From the NCBI GenBank assembly GCA_913774715.1, contig CAJYHS010000246.1, forward strand, positions 1-64,000: DNA of 64,000 nt, given 5' to 3'. The translations under genes and the position numbers were made by a program. A model generated the notes under the pieces. The model saw only the letters and a list, made by a program, of their open reading frames with translations, had not been told where the DNA came from and did not search any database. Positions within the stretch are counted from its first letter, which is position 1. Each line of letters starts with the position of its first letter. Shown here in pieces: positions 44,869 to 53,974 of the stretch. The stretch is from an uncultured Siphonobacter sp. (lineage in GTDB: Bacteria > Bacteroidota > Bacteroidia > Cytophagales > Spirosomataceae).

Positions 44869-45747
44869 CTAATTTTTTAAATTCCAGACAATACCTTGCC
44901 AGAATGCTTTTAAGTAATCTTTACGCCCCTGTAAAAGGTATACCAACGAATTTTTAGGAATGGCTAAGAATACAAAATGTAGATAGGTAAAGAACTGCTG
45001 ATACCACCTGAAATTTCTGCGAACAAAAAACAGCCGATTTCGGGTCAGGTAAAAGACGCGGAAAGGGCTATCCTTTCCCGTAGATACCGATTCTTTATGA
45101 TAAACTACTGATTCAGCTACATACCAGATTTTGAAACCATCGCGTTTGGCCCGGGCACACCAGTCAAGTTCTTCATAATATAGAAAAAATTGTTCGTCCA
45201 TAGGGCCTGTTTTTTCCAATACGGCTCTGGACACTAGCATGGAGGCTCCGTGAATATAAGCCGTTGGTCCAGATTGATCAAACTGACCCAAGTCTTTTTC
45301 TCCCATACCAATCGTTTTATTACGGGCTGTAAACGTACTTAGTTCACCCATTCCGGCGTACTGAATTACGTTATCTTCGTAATAATACTTAAGCTTTGAG
45401 CTTGCCATGCCAATGGACGCGTCCTTCTGCATGCAAGCAACTAAAGGCTCGAGAAAACCCGCCTCAACTTCGGTATCATTATTAATAAAAAGCAGATATT
45501 CTCCCGTGGCCTGGGTCACGGCCAGATTATTTCCGCCAGCGAATCCTAAGTTACGGGTACTTTTTAAAAAGGTAACTTCTGGAAAAAGAGGTTCCAGCGT
45601 TTCTGTTCCCGCTACTGGACTCGCATTATCCACTACCCAAATTTCAGTATTTGCGTAGGTGATACCGCGAAGCGAATGTAACAGAGCCGCCGTGATATCC
45701 GGCTGATTATAATGCACCGTAATGATGGATACCTTAGGCTGGGGCAT
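44869..45747 (-). CDS. WbbL-like family 2 glycosyltransferase
   Basis: 292 residues from the ATG at 45747, which overlaps the flippase stop by 14 nt. The GT2 core shows VSIITVHYNQPD, VVDNASP, LGFAGGNNLA and the DxD-type FINNDTEV, then the acidic YYEELDWC. These are typical of rhamnosyltransferase-like (WbbL) enzymes. A hydrophobic stretch near 255-275 could touch the membrane. It is the last gene of the EPS operon and presumably adds one sugar to the lipid-linked repeat unit. Confidence 0.87.
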   Translation of the reverse strand: MPQPKVSIITVHYNQPDITAALLHSLRGITYANTEIWVVDNASPVAGTETLEPLFPEVTFLKSTRNLGFAGGNNLAVTQATGEYLLFINNDTEVEAGFLEPLVACMQKDASIGMASSKLKYYYEDNVIQYAGMGELSTFTARNKTIGMGEKDLGQFDQSGPTAYIHGASMLVSRAVLEKTGPMDEQFFLYYEELDWCARAKRDGFKIWYVAESVVYHKESVSTGKDSPFRVFYLTRNRLFFVRRNFRWYQQFFTYLHFVFLAIPKNSLVYLLQGRKDYLKAFWQGIVWNLKN

Positions 45748-46978
45748 AGCGATTGAATGAGGACCGTAAAAAATAAGCACCTACGATAACGCCGGTCAGC
45801 ACTGTTACCACCGTTACGATAGCCACTGCTAAAGGTTCTTGGGTAAGTTGAAGGGCAATAATATCACCAATGACATTAACCAGTACCATTAAAAAAACTT
45901 TCAGGGTATTCACCTGCGGCATACCCAGACTATCAATGGCAACTCCTATAAAACGATCGGCGGGTAAGAAGAGACTATAAATGGCAAAAACCCGGAAAAA
46001 GGAAGCAGAAGAACGGTAGGCTTCGCCGCCTAGTAAGACTACGAGTGGTTCAGCGAAAATGTAACAGGCAATACTCAAGGGAATCAACACCAGCGTGAGC
46101 ATTTTTAATTGCCGAATAAGTAAAGCACGAACCGAACCGGCTCCTTCCGTCTGTAATAATCGGGACATTTGGGGAAAGGCGGTCGCAGCAACGCTTCGTA
46201 ATGGAATTTCAACTACTTCAATGAGTTTATAGGGCAAATTGAAAGCAGCCACGGCGGCAGGCGAGAGATAAATGCCCAGTAAAATCGTGTCGGAACTCTT
46301 GAGTAAATTGGCACATAATAGCGTTCCGATGGAATATTTACCAAAATGAAGTAAATCCGAAACGTGTTTTTTAGTGGACAATGCCCAGGCCTTCCATTCA
46401 CTCCAGGGTAAAAAAATCAGGGAGCAAATGGTGTAAATGATGGTTTGAGCCCAGCCAATATCTGAAATCGTCCAGTGGAAATAATAACTGGTGGTGACAA
46501 AAGCCAGAAATGGGAAGGTAAAGGCCAGGCGCATCCATAACAGCCGGTCAAAACGATGATGAGCCTGTTGAATCCAGGAAGCAATGCCGTAGGGAACGGT
46601 GCTGATCAATAACCAGGGAAACTGGGTTAGTAATAAGCGAACGTCCGCATCTTTAATAAAGGAAGAAAAGGCCAGGTTGCCCAGACCAATGAGGAGAGAA
46701 ACTGCCCCCGTAAACACACTAATAATCATCCAGGCCGCTCCGGCATATCCTGCTTCTTGGGTAGAAGCATAATATTTGACTAATGCAGTTTGAACCAGCC
46801 CTGAACGTACCATATCAAAAAAGGACCAGGCCGTCAAATAGAGCATCCAGGTGCCAAGGTCGGCTGGTGATTGCGTTCTAGCCAGTAACATTACACTCAG
46901 AAAGCCCGCTCCAGCGGCCAGTGCATTACCCGCCAGAGATAATAATTGAGGGTTACGAATGAGTGTTTTAATCGTCAT
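45734..46978 (-). CDS. Wzx-type oligosaccharide flippase
   Basis: 414 residues, with about 12 TM helices and the MATE/MOP-like repeat pattern (LSLAGNALAAGAGFLSVMLLARTQSPADLG at the start; PYKLIEVVEIPLRSVAATAFPQMSRL in the middle). It would flip the undecaprenyl-linked repeat unit across the inner membrane. It overlaps the GT4 gene by 4 nt (ATGA) and the GT2 gene by 14 nt. Confidence 0.9.
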   Translation of the reverse strand: MTIKTLIRNPQLLSLAGNALAAGAGFLSVMLLARTQSPADLGTWMLYLTAWSFFDMVRSGLVQTALVKYYASTQEAGYAGAAWMIISVFTGAVSLLIGLGNLAFSSFIKDADVRLLLTQFPWLLISTVPYGIASWIQQAHHRFDRLLWMRLAFTFPFLAFVTTSYYFHWTISDIGWAQTIIYTICSLIFLPWSEWKAWALSTKKHVSDLLHFGKYSIGTLLCANLLKSSDTILLGIYLSPAAVAAFNLPYKLIEVVEIPLRSVAATAFPQMSRLLQTEGAGSVRALLIRQLKMLTLVLIPLSIACYIFAEPLVVLLGGEAYRSSASFFRVFAIYSLFLPADRFIGVAIDSLGMPQVNTLKVFLMVLVNVIGDIIALQLTQEPLAVAIVTVVTVLTGVIVGAYFLRSSFNRYAPA

Positions 46979-48168
46979 GAGTTAATCGTATCCAAAATGC
47001 TACTAAAGTGCTTAGCCCGGCGATCCCAGGAGTTTTCGTAAGCCAGCGTTTGTCTTTTTCGTTGTTCCTCCACCGAATCCTGCTGAAGGAAGGAGGTTAC
47101 GTTACGCATGAATTCGGGCAAGCTATCGGCAATGGCGATGGTAGTGCCAAAGTCGTCCAGGGGAGCAAAATCGGTACTTACCACGGCAACCCCGGCGGCC
47201 AGATATTCATTGATTTTCATGGGATAAATAGCGGCCGTTTGGGGATTCTTAACGAAAGGAATCAAGCCCACCCTGACTTGCTTTAAGTAAGAAGGTAAAG
47301 CTTCCGCTGGCTGAGCCGAAACAAATTGCACGTTAGGGTAACTCTTTAGGCGGTCAATGGCAGGAGCTACATTCGCTTTATCAAAGGAGAGCCTACCAAT
47401 AAGCAGCAATTTCGACTGTGGTAAATCCCGTGCGATGGTTTCCAGAATTTCGTAGTTAATTCGGCTATCAATCGTACCGATGTAACCGATAACCGATTCT
47501 GGTTTATCAGTAACGGGAACAAAGCCCTGTTCAAACAGTGGGTAATCAACGCCATTAGGAACCAGAAAGCACTCGGGTGTCCAGGGCTTTTTGGTTTGTT
47601 GTAATATCTGAGATGTCGTGATCGTGGCATTAACGCGAGGCATAAACTCTTTTTCCACGCGTTCTCCATGGTTACTTACCCAGTCACACTCGGCAATTTC
47701 ATCAAAGCAGTAATAAACATTACGTTTTTCCCCGAGCTGATCTAACAGGAAATTACCAAAGGCCGGATTAAAGGCATTGACTACAATCGGGTCTTGCAAT
47801 TGTAATTGCTGCTGTGCCTGATTAATGCTGCGTTTGAGTCGCCGGGCATTCCATCGTTGCACCCAATCATACCAGGCCGGGTTCTTTAGAAAATTGGCGG
47901 GTAATACCGTCGGGGGAGTTAGAATCCAGATGAAACTGTTTCCCTGAGCGGGCATTTTTCTAAGACGCGGTTCCAGGCCCAGCATTCGCCGCACCGGAGC
48001 TTCTCCGCGTCCCAGTAATCCCATCAATAAATCTTTATAAGTGTATTGATAATCAACGTATAAAATGCGATGATCCTGAGCCATTCGTTTCATGAGCTCA
48101 ACGGTACTTTTCACATAGTTGCCTTCCCAGGCAGGAAAAGCGACGCAAATCAGATCAGGTTTCATCAT
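46975..48168 (-). CDS. GT-B glycosyltransferase of the EPS operon
   Basis: 397 residues. The N-terminus VAFPAWEGNYVKSTVELMKRM and middle FLVPNGVDYPLF, IGYIGTIDSRINYE and later MKINEYLAAGVAVVST fit family 4/1 GT-B enzymes. It transfers an unknown sugar to the growing repeat unit. Its stop overlaps the flippase start. It follows the co-polymerase gene after 23 nt. Confidence 0.85.
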   Translation of the reverse strand: MMKPDLICVAFPAWEGNYVKSTVELMKRMAQDHRILYVDYQYTYKDLLMGLLGRGEAPVRRMLGLEPRLRKMPAQGNSFIWILTPPTVLPANFLKNPAWYDWVQRWNARRLKRSINQAQQQLQLQDPIVVNAFNPAFGNFLLDQLGEKRNVYYCFDEIAECDWVSNHGERVEKEFMPRVNATITTSQILQQTKKPWTPECFLVPNGVDYPLFEQGFVPVTDKPESVIGYIGTIDSRINYEILETIARDLPQSKLLLIGRLSFDKANVAPAIDRLKSYPNVQFVSAQPAEALPSYLKQVRVGLIPFVKNPQTAAIYPMKINEYLAAGVAVVSTDFAPLDDFGTTIAIADSLPEFMRNVTSFLQQDSVEEQRKRQTLAYENSWDRRAKHFSSILDTINS

Positions 48169-48191
48169 CAGTCAGGTTTAAGAGAATGGAT

Positions 48192-50171
48192 CTAGTCTAC
48201 CTTCCCCGTCATCTCACCCAGTTCATCGGGGCCAACGCGGTTTAGTACAAAACCTGCCGTATGAGTCATGTTCAATAAATACGTATTAACTACGTGGCGA
48301 TCTACTGGTAACCAGCGTTCCTTGGCATCCGCAACGAAAATAGTAACATCCGCATCTTTAATAAGGTGGCTGGGCGTAGGGTGGTTAAGTAAAGCCGGAA
48401 TTTCCAGGAAATAGAATTGAGGACGCTGATTTTCGGGCAGAGCAGCCAGAGCATTTTGCATTTTTTCAATGAAATAGCTCTTACCCGTATGCTCACGCGT
48501 ACTGGTTACTAAAATGGATAAGGGTCGATTCAGCATGTGGCCCGTCATGGCGGCAAGTTTGGCCAGACACTGATTGATAGCAATGTCTTCCACGCGTTCC
48601 ATATTACTTCGGAAGGATCGGTGCTGGGGACAAATGCCCACGAGTGGCAGCCGAATTTCGTCCAGGGCACGTTTAGGACTCTTCAGACTCTGGTCAAAGT
48701 ATTCTCTGGCGAAAATCCAGGTAGCGACCAGAATCAGACCCAGAAAAGCCGCTCCAATAATCATGATGATTCGCTTGGAAGGCTCGGGTTTAGCCGGAAA
48801 CTTGGGAGGATCAATGATTTTTAGATTACTCGAAGAAAGCAATAAGTTTTGTTCTCGTAATTTACTTAAACTCAGACCATGCAAAATTTCCAGGTATTCA
48901 CGTTCCGCTACACTGATTCCGCGTTCCAGTTTTCCCAGATTTGAACCCAGTGGTGCAAAACGCTGATAAGAAGAGTCGTAGCCCTGCTTAATATTTTCCA
49001 GAACCGTTACCCGGGCCTGATTGCGGTCTACGCTGACAAAGTATTCCAGCCATTGATCAAAAATAGATTTAGTTGGGATGCCTTTAGTAGAGTTATTGAT
49101 CTGGTATAGCTGCCCAATGTCCTTGCGAGCTTTTTGTTCAAACTGCTTAATTTGCTGGGTAAGAGCCTGCCGCTTGACAGGGTCAGGATTGGGCTGTAAA
49201 TCAAAAAAGGTCAGCCTCGTATTAAGTATAGCCAAGGAATCCCGAACGGAGCGAACATCATCTGATTTCAGGACCAGATCTTCCCGCATGTTTAATTTTT
49301 GATCCAGCTGGCTCAGTGCGGCTTTAGAAGCCTCGAGTTCGGCTCGGGCTTTTTCAATTTCGTTAGTAATCGTTTTATCCTGATCGGCAAACATCCGGGT
49401 TTGCTCGTAGTAATTGATGATGCGGTTTTGACTGGAAAAGTTCTTTAAATCATTTTCAGACTGGGATAACTTATTGAAGGCATCCTGAAGCTGTTTTTCA
49501 AAGTAAGCCACCACACTGCCCGACTGCGTAGACTTCAATTCTTTCTGCCGCCGGATGAAAATTTCCGACATCAGCTCCAGCGAACGTTTTACTACGGCAG
49601 GGTCGCTGGCTACGTACTCCATGCGAATCATGTCGCTGGTACCTTCACGGGAAACTTTTAGATTTTTATTAATGCCCTCAACGCTGTAAAATGATTTTTT
49701 TTCATTGAGTAATTCTTCTCCAATGACGTTTCTGGGAATGACTGAGTACTTATAGATGTTCTTTACGGTAGCCTCTACCGAGTTATAATTCACGAGTTGC
49801 TTAAACACCGACTCGGGAATGTCTTTATGCAAACGCTCAAACGTACGCTCATTAGCTACTGCGGGATTCGGTTTCTTGAGCATCATGTGCTCAGCCAGTA
49901 ACCGGATGCCTACCTCTTCCAGGGTAGTTCGGGCTTCAATCGTATTGATGAGGTTATCAAAAGCGTTATTGATTGTTTGATAATCCATACGGTTGCCCTC
50001 ACCATCGAGTGAAGAACCCGAGGCCAACCCGGTATAAATCAAGGTGTCCGTGGCAAAGTCGGGATCAAGAAACCGGGTAAAGAAATAGACTGAACCTGCC
50101 AGTGCAATGGGAATCACCAGAAAAGCCCAGAGGTATCGACGAAAAAGACGGAATAACTTATAAGCACTCAT
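48192..50171 (-). CDS. Wzz/GumC-like polysaccharide co-polymerase with degenerate BY-kinase domain
   Basis: 659 residues. An N-terminal Wzz domain has the first TM near 15-33, followed by a long coiled-coil region (about 190-420: QLQDAFNKLSQSENDLKNF and similar). The second TM is near 468-488, with a Pro-rich KFPAKPEPSKR before it. The C-terminus (about 545-659) resembles a BY-kinase but is degenerate: STREHTGKSYF lacks the Gly/Ala at the start of Walker A, the second acidic Walker motif is not seen, and there is no Tyr cluster at the end. It likely sets chain length without autophosphorylation. Confidence 0.85.
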   Translation of the reverse strand: MSAYKLFRLFRRYLWAFLVIPIALAGSVYFFTRFLDPDFATDTLIYTGLASGSSLDGEGNRMDYQTINNAFDNLINTIEARTTLEEVGIRLLAEHMMLKKPNPAVANERTFERLHKDIPESVFKQLVNYNSVEATVKNIYKYSVIPRNVIGEELLNEKKSFYSVEGINKNLKVSREGTSDMIRMEYVASDPAVVKRSLELMSEIFIRRQKELKSTQSGSVVAYFEKQLQDAFNKLSQSENDLKNFSSQNRIINYYEQTRMFADQDKTITNEIEKARAELEASKAALSQLDQKLNMREDLVLKSDDVRSVRDSLAILNTRLTFFDLQPNPDPVKRQALTQQIKQFEQKARKDIGQLYQINNSTKGIPTKSIFDQWLEYFVSVDRNQARVTVLENIKQGYDSSYQRFAPLGSNLGKLERGISVAEREYLEILHGLSLSKLREQNLLLSSSNLKIIDPPKFPAKPEPSKRIIMIIGAAFLGLILVATWIFAREYFDQSLKSPKRALDEIRLPLVGICPQHRSFRSNMERVEDIAINQCLAKLAAMTGHMLNRPLSILVTSTREHTGKSYFIEKMQNALAALPENQRPQFYFLEIPALLNHPTPSHLIKDADVTIFVADAKERWLPVDRHVVNTYLLNMTHTAGFVLNRVGPDELGEMTGKVD

Positions 50172-50177
50172 AATGTA

Positions 50178-50912
50178 TTATGGCTTAGTAGAAATCTTGC
50201 GACCAATATATAATTCCAGCGTACGGATGTTTTGAAAAAGAGACTGCCGGGCTACTTCATATTCTTCCGCTGCCCGTGTGTACAAATCAGTGATCCGGGC
50301 TAACTCAGTAATGGGAATAATGCCCTGAGAAAAATCTTTTTCGGCGGCCTGCTTACTCAGAATGTTCATTTGACGTCCCTGGCCTTTGATTACCAAGATT
50401 CGTTGAGCGGCCTGAATCGCGTAGTAATAGCTCACTACCCGGCTGGATAGCTCCTGAGCAACGATTTCCTTTTGCTGGATGGCCGTTTCCAAATCCTTCT
50501 TTGCCATCCCTACCAAGTTTTTTCGATTCAGTACGTCATATATGGAAAGCTGAAGCGTAAGGGCAGCCCGGTAACCATTGTTGTAATTGTCAAAAGCCTG
50601 AAGCTCTCCCGTAGGCTGCTGCACAATCAGAGCCTGATTACTCGAAGACAATTGAACTTCTGGTCCAAATCCTGTAATCCAGGCGTGTTTCTGGCTTTTT
50701 ACGTTGAATTTGTTACGATCAACAATAGCTCCCTGAGCAGCAACCGAGGGAGAATATTCCCGTGCCCAGGTCAGGATAACATCCAGGGGAGGAAGATCTA
50801 CCAAATCGGAACTTTGAGCGGTATCTGCAGCCGTAATCTGGGCATGGCCTATGGTAAGGCAACCCAGCCAGAAACCAAAAAATAGAACGAACTTGTAATA
50901 AGACGAAATCAT
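50178..50912 (-). CDS. Half-length TolC/OEP-family outer-membrane protein
   Basis: 244 residues from the ATG at 50912; normal TolC proteins are about 430-500. A signal peptide (MISSYYKFVLFFGFWLGCLTIGHAQ) is followed by one OEP unit: LDVILTWAREYSPSVAAQ, a beta region, then helical coil VAQELSSRVVSYYYAIQAAQ and ITELARITDLYTRAAEEYEVAR. It ends normally, so this is a one-repeat protein rather than a truncation by frameshift. No Wza-type poly_export gene is in the operon; it may take that role. It overlaps the sugar transferase gene by 4 nt. Confidence 0.8.
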   Translation of the reverse strand: MISSYYKFVLFFGFWLGCLTIGHAQITAADTAQSSDLVDLPPLDVILTWAREYSPSVAAQGAIVDRNKFNVKSQKHAWITGFGPEVQLSSSNQALIVQQPTGELQAFDNYNNGYRAALTLQLSIYDVLNRKNLVGMAKKDLETAIQQKEIVAQELSSRVVSYYYAIQAAQRILVIKGQGRQMNILSKQAAEKDFSQGIIPITELARITDLYTRAAEEYEVARQSLFQNIRTLELYIGRKISTKP

Positions 50913-52090
50913 ACGTTTTCGGATTGGAAAAGAGCCGGAACGGTTTTGAACATAATTTTCATATCCATCCAGAAGGAATACTGTTGGGCATAAATGATGT
51001 CCAGTTGCATGCGTTCCTCTTCGGACATATCCTGTTTTCCTTTGCCACGTTTGGTTACCTGCCAAAGGCCCGTTAACCCAGCTGGGCCGGAAAAACGCAG
51101 AATGTATTCGTCGGAAGTAAGTTTTTCGGCTTCGTATAGGGGGAGGGGGCGGTTACCTACCAGCGACATGTCACCCCGGAAAATATTAATAAGCTGGGGA
51201 AGTTCGTCCAGACTGGTGTTTCGAAGGAATCGTCCGATTCGGGTAATCCGTGGATCATTACCGAATTTCATAAAGGCTGCTTTGTTATGACGGGCTTGCA
51301 GGTACGTTTTCTCACACACCTCCTGGCGATCTAAAAAGAGAATCTGCTGGCAGGTTTTATAATTGGCCAGCTTACATTCTTCGCAAAGCTCAATCAGAGA
51401 AGAAGCTTTCGGAGCAGGTTCTTTATCGTACATATTAAAGGCAGCCATATCCTTGATCATTGCATCGGCACCCGTACGCATGGTGCGGAACTTGATCAGG
51501 CTGAATACTTTGTAGCCAGCTCCAACTCGTTTAGACAAATAGATAATGGGTCCCTTGGAGTCGATTTTAATCAAAATAACAACCAGCAGCAAGAGAGGAG
51601 ACAGCAGAAGAATCGCCAGCCCCGATGCTAGCAGATCAATGCCTCGTTTCCACCAGGGAATCCGTACCTCGAAGTGGGCGGCTTCCGCAGCCGAAAGTTT
51701 TTGAAGTTGTTGTTTACGAACAAAGTAATTCAGTCGTTCGACGAGGTCACCCCGGCTGAAGTCACTGGGAAAAATTTCCTGTCCCCCTAGCTGAATGGTA
51801 CGCTCAATAAGTGAGCGGGAAAGAACAGGAGCTGTAAAAATAATGGGAATGGGTCTAAGCCAAGGCGTAGAGCGAATCTGTTTGACTACTTCAAGGGTTT
51901 CGTCAGTAATAGGAATGACAATGGCATCCGCTGGATAATGGTCGAGCAGGGCTGACAGCATATCCTCGGCTGATTGAACCGGTCTGATATTCAACTGCGT
52001 TGAGAACGTGCGAATGAACTGAATCTCAAGCTTGGTATCTTCTTCCAGGTATAAAATACGCAGAAGAGGTAGTGGGTTAATAGAAGACAT
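50909..52090 (-). CDS. Pseudo-receiver / undecaprenyl-phosphate sugar transferase fusion
   Basis: 393 residues from the ATG at 52090 (an alternative TTG at 52147). Residues about 8-130 look like a response-regulator receiver: RILYLEEDTKLE, then AIVIPITDE where the phospho-Asp strand should be. Pro replaces Asp, and Ser stands at the Lys position, so it is a pseudo-receiver. After one TM (about 155-178) comes the bacterial sugar transferase domain: KRGIDLLASG, SLIKFRTMRTGAD, RFLRNTSLDELPQL and MSLVGNRP, FSGPAGLTGLWQV. An inserted segment CEECKLANYKTC with further Cys is unusual. It starts repeat-unit synthesis. Confidence 0.87.
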   Translation of the reverse strand: MSSINPLPLLRILYLEEDTKLEIQFIRTFSTQLNIRPVQSAEDMLSALLDHYPADAIVIPITDETLEVVKQIRSTPWLRPIPIIFTAPVLSRSLIERTIQLGGQEIFPSDFSRGDLVERLNYFVRKQQLQKLSAAEAAHFEVRIPWWKRGIDLLASGLAILLLSPLLLLVVILIKIDSKGPIIYLSKRVGAGYKVFSLIKFRTMRTGADAMIKDMAAFNMYDKEPAPKASSLIELCEECKLANYKTCQQILFLDRQEVCEKTYLQARHNKAAFMKFGNDPRITRIGRFLRNTSLDELPQLINIFRGDMSLVGNRPLPLYEAEKLTSDEYILRFSGPAGLTGLWQVTKRGKGKQDMSEEERMQLDIIYAQQYSFWMDMKIMFKTVPALFQSENV

Positions 52091-52170
52091 GGCAGTGCCT
52101 CTTCTGATGATGTTTCCCAGAGGAACGTTGATGGATACTAAGGACAAGTAATGGGTAAAACCCTCTACGC

Positions 52171-52578
52171 TCAGATATGTTCACGATGCACTCGTCTTAA
52201 AATGGCTTTTACCTTGGCAATCACCTCAAGAGGGTTAAAGGGTTTAGTCATAAAGTCGTCCGCTCCTAACTCCAAACATTGGATTCGCTCGTTACTTTCT
52301 TCTGTACCTGAAAGGATAATAACCGGGATATCTCCAAATAAGTTACTGGCTCTGAGTACTTTAAGGAATTCTTTTCCATTCAGGTGAGGCATCCATAGAT
52401 CGGCAATGATCAAATCTACGAAATGACCTTCTTCCAAATAACTCATGCCCGCTACGCCATCGGGTTTTACAACAGTTGTGAATTCTTTATTTAAACATAA
52501 CTGGAGAATTCGCTGAGTCATGGGCTCGTCGTCCATGACCAAAATGGTTTTCTGGGAATAATTCATTGGCGGTTCCAT
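52171..52578 (-). CDS. Single-domain response regulator in the EPS operon
   Basis: 135 residues, CheY-like. All phosphorylation residues are intact: Asp16-Asp17, the phospho-acceptor Asp60 (IIADLWMP), Ser90/Thr92 (LSGTE) and Lys112 (TKPFNP). There is no output domain. No histidine kinase lies in the window. Its coding region overlaps the Wzy gene by up to 92 nt. It may start at 52578 or at the Met at 52566. Placement inside the operon suggests it controls polysaccharide assembly by contact, for instance with the pseudo-receiver protein next door (inference). Confidence 0.87.
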   Translation of the reverse strand: MEPPMNYSQKTILVMDDEPMTQRILQLCLNKEFTTVVKPDGVAGMSYLEEGHFVDLIIADLWMPHLNGKEFLKVLRASNLFGDIPVIILSGTEESNERIQCLELGADDFMTKPFNPLEVIAKVKAILRRVHREHI

Positions 52579-53974
52579 AAGATTCTTTGGTGAAAAAATA
52601 CATGAACACTAAACTCAAATAAATAATATTAGCGGTAGGTAACTGACCTAAAAGCTGATTTCCATAACTAGCAAAACTGATGCCTGCCATGCCTGCATAA
52701 AGTCCCATCATTTTCTGTCGCATCTCGCCGGGTGGCATTACCCAGATGCGACGAAAGAAGTACACATGCCAGTACAGAATCATAATAATGTGAAAAACCA
52801 GACCAATCACGCCCGTTTCTGCCCAGATTTTTACGTACCAGCTGTCAGGAGGAGTCTGGGCCAGAAAGGTGTTTGGACTAAAGCGTAAACCCCAGTATCC
52901 AATCGTTCCGATGCCCCCACCGAAGGGTCGAGAGGCGAGGTAATCACTTAGTTTTTTCTGATTGGCGAGTCGAACCTGGAAGGAAGCATCCGTAGGGTCC
53001 AGGGCCGATCGTAATCGCTGAATCTGATAATTACCCTGACCGATAAAGGTAAATTTGAGAATGAAGAGCAGAGCTCCAACAATCACACCACCCGCAATAA
53101 TGATTTTGATGTTTTTGGTTAATACTAAGTACATAAAAGCTCCTACTACGGGTACAAAAAGAGCTCCGCGAGTACCCGAAATAGCCATTCCCCAGAAGCA
53201 GATCAAGGCTGCTAACCCATACCAAATGCGGGATTTTCGAGAGAGGGGACCCATCGCAATAATCAAAGCTGTAATGGCCGTATGCCCCATAGCAGCTCCG
53301 AATTGACCCGCATCAGAATAAAAAGAAAAGACTCGTAATCGACCAAAAAGTACGTGCGTTAGGGCTTGCCCCGAATCAAGCCAGGCTTGTTCATAAGAAT
53401 CTACTCCCATGAATAACTGCTTGGCTCCATAGACTACGCCCAAAATCGATAAAACGATCCAGATGTTGAGAAAATGGCGAAGGTGAGCTTCCGATTCTAA
53501 TTCAATTAAACCCAGAAAAACCGAAAAGAGTAAGTACAATGCTACCCCGCGAACGGCGTAGAACCAGGCGGTAAAGCTATGAGCCTCAGGGTTAAATATC
53601 TCCAGAATACAAAACAGGGTCCAGAGCAGAATACTGATCAGAATCGGGTTTTTTCGGATATTGGGCCAGGACTGGGTATTCGTTCGACGAATAAATTCGA
53701 GTAGAATGCCTAAAATAAGAAGAACATCAACGGATAAACTCAGAGGGGCATCAATGTAGCGGACAATACCGCTGGAAAAAAAGGAAATGACTAAAGAAGA
53801 GTAAAGGGCAACGACGGGCCATTTAAGGATGGAGCCTATGTAGATAAGTCCTAAAGGCAAACCAATCAATGCTCCCAACACCAAAATTCCACCTTCAGCT
53901 ATGATGAACCCAGCACAGGCGATGAGACCAGCTAGTAGTAAGAAGAAAATTGAATTTCTGGCGGAAAAATTCAT
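52487..53974 (-). CDS. O-antigen ligase/Wzy-like polymerase
   Basis: 495 residues with about 12 TM helices. The Wzy_C signature region has SGTRGALFVPVVGAF (near 257-271), and the following periplasmic loop carries RPFGGGIGTIGYW. It probably polymerises the repeat units. It is the first gene of the minus-strand operon. Its last ~30 residues (ESYGTANELFPENHFGHGRR) overlap the start of the response regulator in another frame and may be just a read-through tail. Confidence 0.85.
   Translation of the reverse strand: MNFSARNSIFFLLLAGLIACAGFIIAEGGILVLGALIGLPLGLIYIGSILKWPVVALYSSLVISFFSSGIVRYIDAPLSLSVDVLLILGILLEFIRRTNTQSWPNIRKNPILISILLWTLFCILEIFNPEAHSFTAWFYAVRGVALYLLFSVFLGLIELESEAHLRHFLNIWIVLSILGVVYGAKQLFMGVDSYEQAWLDSGQALTHVLFGRLRVFSFYSDAGQFGAAMGHTAITALIIAMGPLSRKSRIWYGLAALICFWGMAISGTRGALFVPVVGAFMYLVLTKNIKIIIAGGVIVGALLFILKFTFIGQGNYQIQRLRSALDPTDASFQVRLANQKKLSDYLASRPFGGGIGTIGYWGLRFSPNTFLAQTPPDSWYVKIWAETGVIGLVFHIIMILYWHVYFFRRIWVMPPGEMRQKMMGLYAGMAGISFASYGNQLLGQLPTANIIYLSLVFMYFFTKESYGTANELFPENHFGHGRRAHDSANSPVMFK

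Noticed and set aside
50913-51065. N-terminal extension of the OEP-like protein
   Set aside because: It lies inside the sugar transferase gene and precedes a clear signal peptide at 50912.
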